Assembly: GCF_034555965.1 (NCBI RefSeq)
Contig: NZ_JAYDCK010000003.1
Location: forward strand, 992,001 to 1,056,000
Source of the DNA: Aquicoccus sp. G2-2
GTDB lineage: Bacteria; Pseudomonadota; Alphaproteobacteria; Rhodobacterales; Rhodobacteraceae
DNA length: 64,000 nucleotides
Direction: 5' to 3'
Shown: piece by piece, positions 56,934 to 64,000 of the stretch
Numbering within the stretch: the first letter of the stretch is position 1
Layout of the letters: each line of letters begins with the position of its first letter
Notes under the pieces: generated by a model
Databases searched by the model: none
The model's input: only the letters and a program-made list of their open reading frames with translations
Told to the model about the DNA's origin: nothing
Program-made: the position numbers and the translations under genes

Positions 56934-59288
56934 ATGACAGATAAAAAACGGGGCTACCGCGATAGCCTCATCAGGCAGCCGGGCAAAGTTCGGCATTTGA
57001 TCGCGATCATTTCTCTAGGAATTTCAATGGCTTTCCTTGCGTTGCCCGAGATGGCACAGGCGCAGAGCTATCGCTTCAATTCGGTTTCGGTCGAGGGCAA
57101 CAAGCGGATTGAGACAGGCACGATCCTGAGTTACGCGGGAATCGCCCGCGGCCAGACCGTGAGCGCGGCCGAGTTAAACGATGCGTATCAGCGGGTTCTA
57201 GGGTCGGGGTTGTTTGAAACTGTGACAATGGAGCCACGCGGCTCGCGGCTCGATATCAGGGTCAATGAGTACCCGACAATCAACAGGATCAGTTTCGAGG
57301 GCAACAAGCGCCTGAAAGACAAGGATCTGGCCGGGTTTATCAAGTCGAAGTCGCGGTTGGTGTTCAACCCGACCCAAGCAGAGCGTGACGCGGAAACCAT
57401 CGCGGAGGCCTATAATCAGAACGGCCGTCTGGGTGCGCGGGTCAATCCGAAGATCATTCGGCGCAGCGAAAACCGGGTCGATCTGGTGTTCGAAATTTTC
57501 GAGGGCGGCAACGTCGAAGTGCAGCGGATCGGCTTTGTCGGTAACAAGGCGTTTTCGGATGGGCGGCTGCGCCGTGTTCTGGAGACCAAGCAGGCGGGTC
57601 TGCTGCGGGCGTTGATCAAGAAAGACACGTTCGTTGAGGACCGGCTGCAATTTGACCAACAGGTTTTGCGCGATTTCTATTTGAGCCGCGGTTATGTCGA
57701 TTTTCGCATCACCAATACCAATGCCGAGCTGGCGCGGGACCGGAACGGTTATTTCCTGACCTTCAATGTTGAGGAAGGTCAGCAGTTTCGGTTTGGCGAG
57801 ATCACCACCACGTCCGAGATGGACGGGGTGGATGCGGATGAATTCCAGAAGATTTTGAAGGTTCGCCCCGGAATCGTTTATTCCCCGAGCCATGTTGAGC
57901 GGTCGATTGCACGGATGGAGCAGCTGGCGTCGAAGAAGGGGATCGACTTCCTGCGTGTTCAACCGAAGATCACCCGGAATGACCGCGATCTGACGCTGGA
58001 CGTGGATTTCGTGCTGACCAAGGGGCCGCGCATCTTTGTTGAGCGGATCGACATTCAGGGCAACGCGACGACGCTTGATCGGGTCGTTCGGCGGCAATTC
58101 AAGACCGCCGAGGGCGACCCGTTCAACCCGCGTGATATCCGCGAAGCCGCAGAGCGCATCCGTGCGCTTGGCTTCTTCAGCAAAGCAGATGTGGAGGCGC
58201 GTGAAGGCTCCAGCCCGCAGCAAGTCGTGGTTGGCGTGAATGTGGAAGAGGCACCGACAGGGTCGCTTTCTTTCGGTGGCACCTATTCGACCAAGGGCGG
58301 GCTTGGCCTGGTCCTGCAATTTTCCGAGAAGAACTTTCTTGGGCGCGGTCAGGAAGTGAAGGCGACGGTTTCCGGTGCGACGGACAACCGGAATTACGGG
58401 CTTTATTTCGCGGAACCGGCGTTTCTTGGCCGTGATGTGAAGTTTATCTTCGATATCGGGTATTACGAGACCGATAACTACAACGCGCTTTACGACACGT
58501 CGCAGGTGCATTTTTCGCCCAGCCTGGAGTTTCCGATCAGTGAAAATGCGCGGTTCGGCATCAATTACAAGTTCAACCGGTCGGATATCAACCACTACAC
58601 CGGCGCAGGTGCGGTGATTGGAAACGAGCAAGGTCGGGGACTGCAGGATGCAAGCTCCATCGGCTACTCCTTCTCCTATGACACGCGGCGCAGTGGCTTT
58701 AATCCTGACGCTGGCGTTCTGCTGGAATTCGGCCAGGATTTTGCCGGGGCTGGCGGAGATTTGAAATTCTCCCGCTCCAAGGCGCGGGCGGTGGCGCAGA
58801 CCAAGGTGCTGAATGGCGAGGTAACATTGCGCGCATCGCTGGCGGGCGGGGTGATCCAATTCCGCGGCGGTGGGTCGTCACGGGTGACCGAGCGGTTCCT
58901 TTACGACGACGACATCATCCGTGGTTTCCAGTATGACGGGATCGGCCCGCGCGAATATCTTGCCGGCACGGTCAATGACGCGCTTGGCGGCAACATGTTT
59001 GCCACGGCCCGGTTTGAGGCGGAATTCCCGCTTGGCCTGCCCGAAGAATACGGCATTCACGGCGGGCTGTTTTACGACATCGGCAATGTCTGGGGGTTGG
59101 ACGCGGCAACGAAAGCGTTGTCTGGCAATATCGAGTATGCGAACGGCTCGGCTCGGCATGTGGCGGGGATTTCGATTTTCTGGAAAACCCCGGTCGGCCC
59201 GTTGCGGTTGAACTGGACCAAGGCGCTGAAGAAAGAGCCGCATGACGTGGAACAGCAGTTTGAACTGACCATCTCGGCCGATTTCTGA
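56934..59288 (+). CDS. bamA: Outer membrane protein assembly factor BamA
   Basis: A 784-aa outer-membrane insertase. A signal peptide ends near MAQA-QSY (about residue 43). Five POTRA domains follow in the periplasm (RFNSVSVEGNKRIETGTILSYAG, TINRISFEGNKRLKDKDL, VQRIGFVGNKAFSDGRLRRVL, FRFGEITTTSEMDGV, FVERIDIQGNATTLDRVVRR), spanning residues to about 440. The 16-strand barrel includes the VRGF-like loop IIRGFQYDGIGPR and ends with a terminal aromatic motif (ELTISADF). The length is family-typical. It precedes ompH and the lipid A genes. Confidence 0.96.
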   Translation: MTDKKRGYRDSLIRQPGKVRHLIAIISLGISMAFLALPEMAQAQSYRFNSVSVEGNKRIETGTILSYAGIARGQTVSAAELNDAYQRVLGSGLFETVTMEPRGSRLDIRVNEYPTINRISFEGNKRLKDKDLAGFIKSKSRLVFNPTQAERDAETIAEAYNQNGRLGARVNPKIIRRSENRVDLVFEIFEGGNVEVQRIGFVGNKAFSDGRLRRVLETKQAGLLRALIKKDTFVEDRLQFDQQVLRDFYLSRGYVDFRITNTNAELARDRNGYFLTFNVEEGQQFRFGEITTTSEMDGVDADEFQKILKVRPGIVYSPSHVERSIARMEQLASKKGIDFLRVQPKITRNDRDLTLDVDFVLTKGPRIFVERIDIQGNATTLDRVVRRQFKTAEGDPFNPRDIREAAERIRALGFFSKADVEAREGSSPQQVVVGVNVEEAPTGSLSFGGTYSTKGGLGLVLQFSEKNFLGRGQEVKATVSGATDNRNYGLYFAEPAFLGRDVKFIFDIGYYETDNYNALYDTSQVHFSPSLEFPISENARFGINYKFNRSDINHYTGAGAVIGNEQGRGLQDASSIGYSFSYDTRRSGFNPDAGVLLEFGQDFAGAGGDLKFSRSKARAVAQTKVLNGEVTLRASLAGGVIQFRGGGSSRVTERFLYDDDIIRGFQYDGIGPREYLAGTVNDALGGNMFATARFEAEFPLGLPEEYGIHGGLFYDIGNVWGLDAATKALSGNIEYANGSARHVAGISIFWKTPVGPLRLNWTKALKKEPHDVEQQFELTISADF

Positions 59289-59298
59289 GGCATCGCAC

Positions 59299-59957
59299 AT
59301 GGCACGCCATGGACATAAAAAGGCAGGACCGCGCGCCGGACGCGCGGTTTTTGCTTTGGTGTTGGTTCTGGGCGGGTTGGCGGGTTTTGGCTTGGGGGCG
59401 CGCCGGGCGGCGCACAGGCGCAGGAGCTTGGCCTGCCAAACAGCAATATTCTGGTGATTGATCTGAACCGGCTTTACCGCGAGACGCTGTTTGGTCAGCG
59501 CGTCTCGGCTGAGCTTGAGGATGAGAGCAAGGCGCTGGCAGCGGAGAACCGCAAGATCGAGGCCGAGCTTTCGGCAGAGGAAAAGGCGCTGACCAAGGAG
59601 CGCCCCGGCATGAAGCCAGAGGATTTTCGTGCCAAGGCGGACGCGTTTGACACCAAGGTAAGGCGTATTCGCAGTGAACAGGACAAGAAGGTAACCGCGC
59701 TTTCGAGTGAGAGCGATAGCGCCGAACAGCGGTTTTTGAATGTTGCGCGCCCGGTTCTGGAAACATTGATGCGTGACGCGGGGGCGACTGTTTTGCTTGA
59801 TACGCGCGCGGTGCTGTTGAGCGTCGATGACGCAGATATCACGTCAGAGGCAGTGGTTCGGATAGATCGGGCGATCGGGGATGGTGCCAAGCTTGAGCTC
59901 CCAATTAAGACGCCGCCCGACGATCAGGGCGGTCAGACGACGCCGCCGCAGCAATAA
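59299..59957 (+). CDS. OmpH/Skp-family periplasmic chaperone (frameshifted here)
   Basis: About 219 aa after repair. The N-terminal MARHGHKKAGPRAGRAVFALVLVLGGLAGFGLG segment is a signal peptide; the mature part starts AQAQELGLPNSNILVIDLNRLY and continues as a long coiled coil (ESKALAAENRKIEAELSAEEKALTKERP), as in Skp, which holds unfolded outer-membrane proteins for BamA. The G run at 59394-59398 needs one more base to join the signal peptide to the mature part. A proline/glutamine-rich tail (TPPDDQGGQTTPPQQ) is an extra. It lies 10 bp after bamA. Confidence 0.88.
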
Positions 59958-60006
59958 GCCACGGCTTGCCCGATTCCGGGCCGAATGCCGATAGAAAGGA
60001 TGCCAT

Positions 60007-60468
60007 ATGACCGACAGGGCCAGCGCCGATATTTTGCGGATTCAGCGGATCATTCCGCACCGTTATCCGTTCCTTCTGGTGGACCGGGTGGAGGATATTG
60101 ATGGGTATACCTCGGCGCGGGGCATCAAGAACGTGACGATGAACGAGCCGCATTTTCAGGGCCATTTCCCCGGCAAACCAATCATGCCCGGTGTGACCAT
60201 CGTGGAAGCCATGGCGCAGACCGCTGCCGTTATGGTGGGGGTGGCGATGGGCATGGAAGACCGAAATCTGCTGGTTTACTTCATGGCGATTGAGAAGTGT
60301 AAATTCCGCCGTATGGTGACACCCGGCGATGTGCTTGAGATGGACCTGACAACGCTGCGCGGCAAGCCGGGCGCGAAAGTGTGGAAGTTCGGCGGAATCG
60401 CCCGCGTGGGGGACGAAATGGCCGCCGAAGTGGAGTTCACCGCGATGATGGATCTGCCGAAGGATTGA
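60007..60468 (+). CDS. fabZ: 3-hydroxyacyl-[acyl-carrier-protein] dehydratase
   Basis: A 153-aa hot-dog enzyme that dehydrates hydroxyacyl-ACP in fatty acid synthesis. Motifs are [16 protein letters not shown] and the catalytic [23 protein letters not shown], followed by [26 protein letters not shown] precedes the ATG. It sits 1 bp before lpxA and shares the hydroxymyristoyl-ACP pool with it. Confidence 0.96.
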   Translation: MTDRASADILRIQRIIPHRYPFLLVDRVEDIDGYTSARGIKNVTMNEPHFQGHFPGKPIMPGVTIVEAMAQTAAVMVGVAMGMEDRNLLVYFMAIEKCKFRRMVTPGDVLEMDLTTLRGKPGAKVWKFGGIARVGDEMAAEVEFTAMMDLPKD

Positions 60469-60469
60469 T

Positions 60470-61255
60470 ATGATGGCGCAAATTCACGCCTCTGCGGTGA
60501 TCGAAGAGGGGGCCGAGATCGGCGAGGGCTGTATCATCGGGCCGTTTTGTTATGTCGGTGCGCAGGTCAGGCTTGGCCCGCGGGTTACGCTGAAGCCGCA
60601 TGTTGTGCTGACCGGCGATACCGAGATTGGTGAAGAAACGGTGATTTTCTCGTTTGCGGTGATTGGCGAGATCCCACAGGATTTGAAATACCACGGTGAG
60701 CGTACCAAGCTGGTCATTGGGGCGCGCAATCGCATTCGTGAGCATGTGACGATGAACCCCGGCACCGAAGGCGGCGGCGGTGTTACCCGCGTGGGCGATG
60801 ACGGGTTGTTCATGGCGGGGTGCCATATCGCGCATGATGCGCAGGTCGGGGACCGGGTGATTATCGTCAATAATTCCGCCATCGCGGGGCATTGCATTAT
60901 CGAGGATGATGTTCTGGTTGGTGGGCTTTGTGGCGTGCATCAATTCGTGCGCGTGGGCCAAGGCGCGATTATCGGAGCGTTGAGCATGGTGACCAACGAT
61001 GTGATCCCGCATGGGTTGGTGCAGGGGCCGCGCGGGCAGCTTGACGGGCTCAACCTTGTCGGTTTGAAGCGGCGCGGGGTGAGCCGGGCGGATATTACCG
61101 CGCTGCGCGCTGCGTTTCAGATGCTGGCGCAGGGCGAGGGGGCGTTTCAGGACCGTGCCCGCCGTTTGGGCGAGGAGACCGAAAGCGCCTATGTTCGCCA
61201 GATTGTCGAGTTTGTGACGGCAGGGAGCGATCGTTCGTTCCTGACGCCGGGCTGA
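60470..61255 (+). CDS. lpxA: UDP-N-acetylglucosamine acyltransferase
   Basis: First step of lipid A synthesis; 261 aa. The left-handed hexapeptide beta-helix is seen through repeated I/V-x-x-G-x-x units from IHASAVIEEGAEIGEGCIIGPFC to IVNNSAIAGHCIIEDDVLVGG. The catalytic histidine lies in MAGCHIAHDAQVGDRV. The helical C-terminus begins at RGVSRADITALRAAFQML. Two adjacent ATGs are equally possible starts. Confidence 0.96.
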   Translation: MMAQIHASAVIEEGAEIGEGCIIGPFCYVGAQVRLGPRVTLKPHVVLTGDTEIGEETVIFSFAVIGEIPQDLKYHGERTKLVIGARNRIREHVTMNPGTEGGGGVTRVGDDGLFMAGCHIAHDAQVGDRVIIVNNSAIAGHCIIEDDVLVGGLCGVHQFVRVGQGAIIGALSMVTNDVIPHGLVQGPRGQLDGLNLVGLKRRGVSRADITALRAAFQMLAQGEGAFQDRARRLGEETESAYVRQIVEFVTAGSDRSFLTPG

Positions 61256-61262
61256 GGCGGTC

Positions 61263-62158
61263 ATGCTGGCGCTGATCGCCGGAAGCGGGAAGATGCCGCA
61301 GATCGTGGCGCGCGCGCAGGTGGTGCCGCCTTTGATTTGTGCGTTGAAAGGCAATTTGCCGGACGGGGTGGAGCCGGACATCGTTTTCGGGTTGGAGACC
61401 GTTGGCACGCTTTTGCTTGATCTGGGCAATCGCGGGGTGGATGAGGTTTGCTTTTGCGGTGCCATTGCGCGACCGCAGATTGATCCGGCGAAGATAGATG
61501 CGGAGTCGGCACCGCTTATGCCGCTATTCGCGGAAGCGCTTGGCAAAGGCGATGATGGTGCGTTGCGTGTTGTGGTTGATATATTTGAGCGCACAGGCTT
61601 TGCGGTGCGCGGCGTGCATGAGTTGGCGCCAGCCCTGTTGCCGCCGCTAGGCGCCCTGACCCAACGAGAGCCGCGTCTGGCGCATTTGCGCGATGTCGAC
61701 AAGGGCCGCGAGATATTGGCGGAGATGGGGCGTGCCGACCTTGGGCAGGCCTGCGTAATCCGCAAGGGCGTGGTGCTTGAGCGCGAAGACGAGACCGGAA
61801 CGGATGCGATGCTGGACCGGCTGGCGCTGTCGATTGAGCGCCCGCACGAGGGTGACCCGGCGGGTTGGGCATTTGATGCCTCAGGCGAATTGCGCGAGGG
61901 CACACGGGCGTGGCTTGAGATGCTTTCCAGCCGAAATTACGAGGCACCGGGGGCGGGGGCCGTTCTATACAAAGCGCCCAAGCCCGAGCAGGAACGGCGC
62001 GCGGATTTGCCGACAATCGGGCCGGCCACGGCCCTGCGCGCGGCGCAGGCGGGGCTTGACGGGATCGTGATTGCCTCGGGGGGGTGCTTGTGGTTGAGCG
62101 TGAGCGGGTGATCCGGGTGCTCGATCAGATGGGCATGTTCCTTTGGGTGACGGTATGA
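61263..62158 (+). CDS. lpxI: UDP-2,3-diacylglucosamine pyrophosphatase LpxI (frameshifted here)
   Basis: Splits UDP-2,3-diacylglucosamine to lipid X in alphaproteobacteria, in place of LpxH; 298 aa after repair. The N-terminal LALIAGSGKMPQIVARAQ and the middle AEMGRADLGQACVIRKGVVLEREDETGTDAML are typical of the DUF1009/LpxI family. The G run at 62078-62084 lacks one base; adding it gives IVIASGGVLVVERERVIRVLDQMGMFLWVTV and a stop that overlaps the lpxB start (ATGA). That overlap supports the repair. Confidence 0.92.
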
Positions 62159-63306
62159 AGGTTTACCTTGTCGCGGGGGAGCTTTCCGGGGACCGGCTGG
62201 GTGGGGCGCTGATGGTGGGGCTGAAGGCGCTGGTGCCTACGGTCGAGTTTCGCGGTGTCGGCGGGTCGCTGATGCAGGCACAGGGGCTTGAAAGCCTGTT
62301 CCCGATGGATGAGCTGAGCGTGATGGGGTTAAGCGAGGTGTTGCCCAAGCTGCGGCACCTTTTTCGCCGCAAGGCCGAAGTGGCGCACGCGGTGCTTGAG
62401 TGGCAGCCGGACGTGTTGATCACCATTGACGCGCCGGATTTCGGGTTGCGCGTGGCCAAGGCGGTGAAAGCGGGCTCTAACATTCGTACGGTGCATTATG
62501 TGGCACCTTCCGTCTGGGCTTGGCGGCCGGGGCGGGCGAAGAAGATGGCGCGTTACATTGATCATGTGCTGGCGTTGTTGCCGTTTGAGCCGCCCTATAT
62601 GGAAGCCGCCGGGATGGCGTGCGATTTCGTCGGGCATCCGGTGGTCAATGAGCCGGTGGCGACCACGCGCGAGGCAGAGGCGTTTCGCGCGCGGCATGGA
62701 ATCAAAGGCGAAATGCTGCTTGTTTTACCGGGATCGCGCCGTAGCGAGGTGCAGCGGTTGGAGCAACGGTTTGGCGCGGCGGTGGCCAAAGTCGTGGCCC
62801 AACGGCCGGGTGTGACGGCGGTTATCCCGGCGGCGGCGTCGGTTGCGGGTCCGCTTGAGGAACGGGTGAAGGACTGGCCGGTTCGCCCGATCTTGCTTGA
62901 CCCGAGAGGAGCGGTACCGGAGGAGTTTGCCGCGGAAAAACGTGCAGCGTTTCGGGCGGCGGACGCGGCGCTGGCGGTGTCCGGGACGGTTTCGCTTGAG
63001 CTTGCAGCGGCGGGCACGCCGATGGTGATTGGCTATGATCAGGGCTGGTTGAGCCGCCTGCTTGCCCCGTTTCTTTTGAAGACCGACACGGTGACCTTGG
63101 TCAATCTGGTGACCCAAACGCGCGTGGTGCCGGAATTTCTGCTTGGGCGCTGCCAGCCGGGGCCGATGGCGGCGGCGGTTGGGCGGTTACTTGATGCGCC
63201 GGGTGAGCAGCGCGCGGAATTGGCGCGCACGATGGATTTGCTGGGACGCGGTGGTGAAGATCCGGGCCTGCGCGCGGCGCGAGCGGTTTTGGCGCGGATG
63301 GGTTGA
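62155..63306 (+). CDS. lpxB: Lipid-A-disaccharide synthase
   Basis: A 383-aa GT-B glycosyltransferase that joins UDP-diacylglucosamine and lipid X. Motifs are MKVYLVAGELSGDRLGGALM, ALVPTVEFRGVGGSLMQAQGL, the VHYVAPSVWAWRPGRAKKMARYID segment and the SGTVSLELAAAGTPMVIGY donor-binding loop. The ATG overlaps the repaired lpxI stop. It closes the lipid A operon. Confidence 0.96.
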   Translation: MKVYLVAGELSGDRLGGALMVGLKALVPTVEFRGVGGSLMQAQGLESLFPMDELSVMGLSEVLPKLRHLFRRKAEVAHAVLEWQPDVLITIDAPDFGLRVAKAVKAGSNIRTVHYVAPSVWAWRPGRAKKMARYIDHVLALLPFEPPYMEAAGMACDFVGHPVVNEPVATTREAEAFRARHGIKGEMLLVLPGSRRSEVQRLEQRFGAAVAKVVAQRPGVTAVIPAAASVAGPLEERVKDWPVRPILLDPRGAVPEEFAAEKRAAFRAADAALAVSGTVSLELAAAGTPMVIGYDQGWLSRLLAPFLLKTDTVTLVNLVTQTRVVPEFLLGRCQPGPMAAAVGRLLDAPGEQRAELARTMDLLGRGGEDPGLRAARAVLARMG

Positions 63307-63366
63307 GCGCGGCCTTACTCTTGCCCCAGTGATTGGCTAGAGTGACCTGCAAGACGAGGGCCGGGC

Positions 63367-64000
63367 ATGTCTGATTTGGGGCGGGAACAGGTAGAGCGGC
63401 GGCGGGTATTCTATATCCCCGGCTATGATCCGATTCATCCGCGCCGGTATCGGGAGCTGTATCGCAAGGAAGGTGCTGCGCAAGCGAAGATCAGCGGCTA
63501 TTCCATTGACCTTTCGGCCAAAAAAGCAGGCGGGCCGTATGGCTGGCATGTTCGCGGGGAGATCGAGGGCGGCGCGGTTCTGGCCGATTTCGAAGTGCTT
63601 GTGTGGTCTGATATCGTGCGCGACAGCATGGGGCGGTCGATCCCGGCTACATACTGGCAACTGGCGCGCACCGCATGGACCTATATCGCCTCGGGGGCGC
63701 TGTGGCGGTTGATGCGGCTCAGGAAAGGGCCGGTGATAGCGGCGCTTTACCCGGTGGTGTTTTTGCTGGTGCAACTTCTGCTGGCGTTGCTGGTGGCGTA
63801 TGGGGTGGGCCGTCTGCTGGCGCTGGTTCATCCGTGGCTGGCTTGGGCCGGGCTTGTCGTGGTGCCGCCGATCCTGCACTGGTTCAAGGTGCGCGACGGC
63901 AGGTTTTTCGCCTATTACCTGATGCATGATTATGCGTATTCCGCCCAGTTCAAAGGCGAGAACCCGCCGGCGTTGGAGGCGCGTATGGCGGAGTTCGGCG
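63367..64000 (+). CDS. Hypothetical membrane protein, 3' partial
   Basis: The frame is open to the end of the window (211 residues seen). It starts MSDLGREQVERRRVFYIPGYDPIHPRRYRELYRKEGAAQAKISGY, a segment that looks conserved and could be an alpha/beta hydrolase-like opening (FYIPGYDP). A middle region has tryptophan-rich WSDIVRDSMGRSIPATYWQLARTAWTY, followed by two hydrophobic segments (VIAALYPVVFLLVQLLLALLVAYGVGRLLALV and LAWAGLVVVPPILHWF). I do not recognise the family with certainty. It lies 60 bp after lpxB in the same direction. Confidence 0.7.
   Translation, partial: MSDLGREQVERRRVFYIPGYDPIHPRRYRELYRKEGAAQAKISGYSIDLSAKKAGGPYGWHVRGEIEGGAVLADFEVLVWSDIVRDSMGRSIPATYWQLARTAWTYIASGALWRLMRLRKGPVIAALYPVVFLLVQLLLALLVAYGVGRLLALVHPWLAWAGLVVVPPILHWFKVRDGRFFAYYLMHDYAYSAQFKGENPPALEARMAEFG

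Overview
The window looks like ordinary chromosome from an alphaproteobacterium of the Rhodobacterales (Roseobacter group). The main reasons are the gene order pyrH-frr-uppS-cdsA-dxr-rseP-bamA-ompH-fabZ-lpxA-lpxI-lpxB with LpxI rather than LpxH, a B12-dependent ribonucleotide reductase (NrdJ) behind tandem NrdR boxes, two fused FAD-oxidoreductase/GcvT proteins of the dimethylglycine dehydrogenase type, an RTX-repeat protein ending in a Hint domain, and GC-rich third codon positions. This is inference from gene content; no 16S gene is present.

Layout. 1-3.3 kb: a four-gene ABC importer with an NMT1/THI5-type binding protein, cut at its 5' end. 3.5-8.0 kb: tRNA-Pro(TGG), a repeat-rich spacer, two NrdR boxes and nrdJ. 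8.4-10.2 kb: a small secreted EF-hand protein, a DedA-type protein with a DsbB-type protein, and tRNA-Leu(CAA). 11.0-13.9 kb: the RTX/Hint protein. 14.2-21.6 kb: a hypothetical gene, a MocA-like nucleotidyltransferase, and two GcvT-family oxidoreductases on either side of a DUF2254 membrane protein. 21.8-30.9 kb: aroK-aroB, a tiny membrane protein plus a 513-aa exported protein, xerD, a CorC/HlyC-type protein, tyrS, anmK and a radical SAM protein. 31.2-35.0 kb: zwf-pgl-pgi, which feeds the Entner-Doudoroff/pentose phosphate routes. 35.0-41.4 kb: xth, a repeat-peptide cassette, erpA, dgt, ssb and a lytic transglycosylase. 41.5-50.0 kb: an oligopeptide-type ABC importer with a Tat-exported binding protein, a VOC protein and an AraC regulator. 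50.0-64.0 kb: miaA, then the translation, isoprenoid, phospholipid, outer-membrane and lipid A block.

The most unusual locus is at 36.1-38.5 kb. A 122-aa protein consists of a short N-terminal segment and five repeats of about 21 residues. Each repeat carries one MFTCGA motif and the only cysteine of that repeat, and the protein ends exactly on the last motif. The repeats differ at synonymous positions, so the motif is held at protein level. A 358-aa protein of no family I recognise follows, then an EamA-type (DMT) transporter that overlaps its stop codon. This looks like a multi-core peptide precursor, a partner or maturation protein, and an exporter.

A second pattern concerns data quality. 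Ten frameshifts interrupt eight genes, including pgi, pyrH, ompH and lpxI. Each can be repaired by restoring one base (two in the RTX gene) in a homopolymer of about five or more bases. The affected genes are therefore annotated as single full-length genes, with homopolymer under-calling as the likely cause. Finally, related sequence elements lie upstream of the DedA-type gene, zwf and rseP, and in two of them an imperfect stem-loop seems to be kept.
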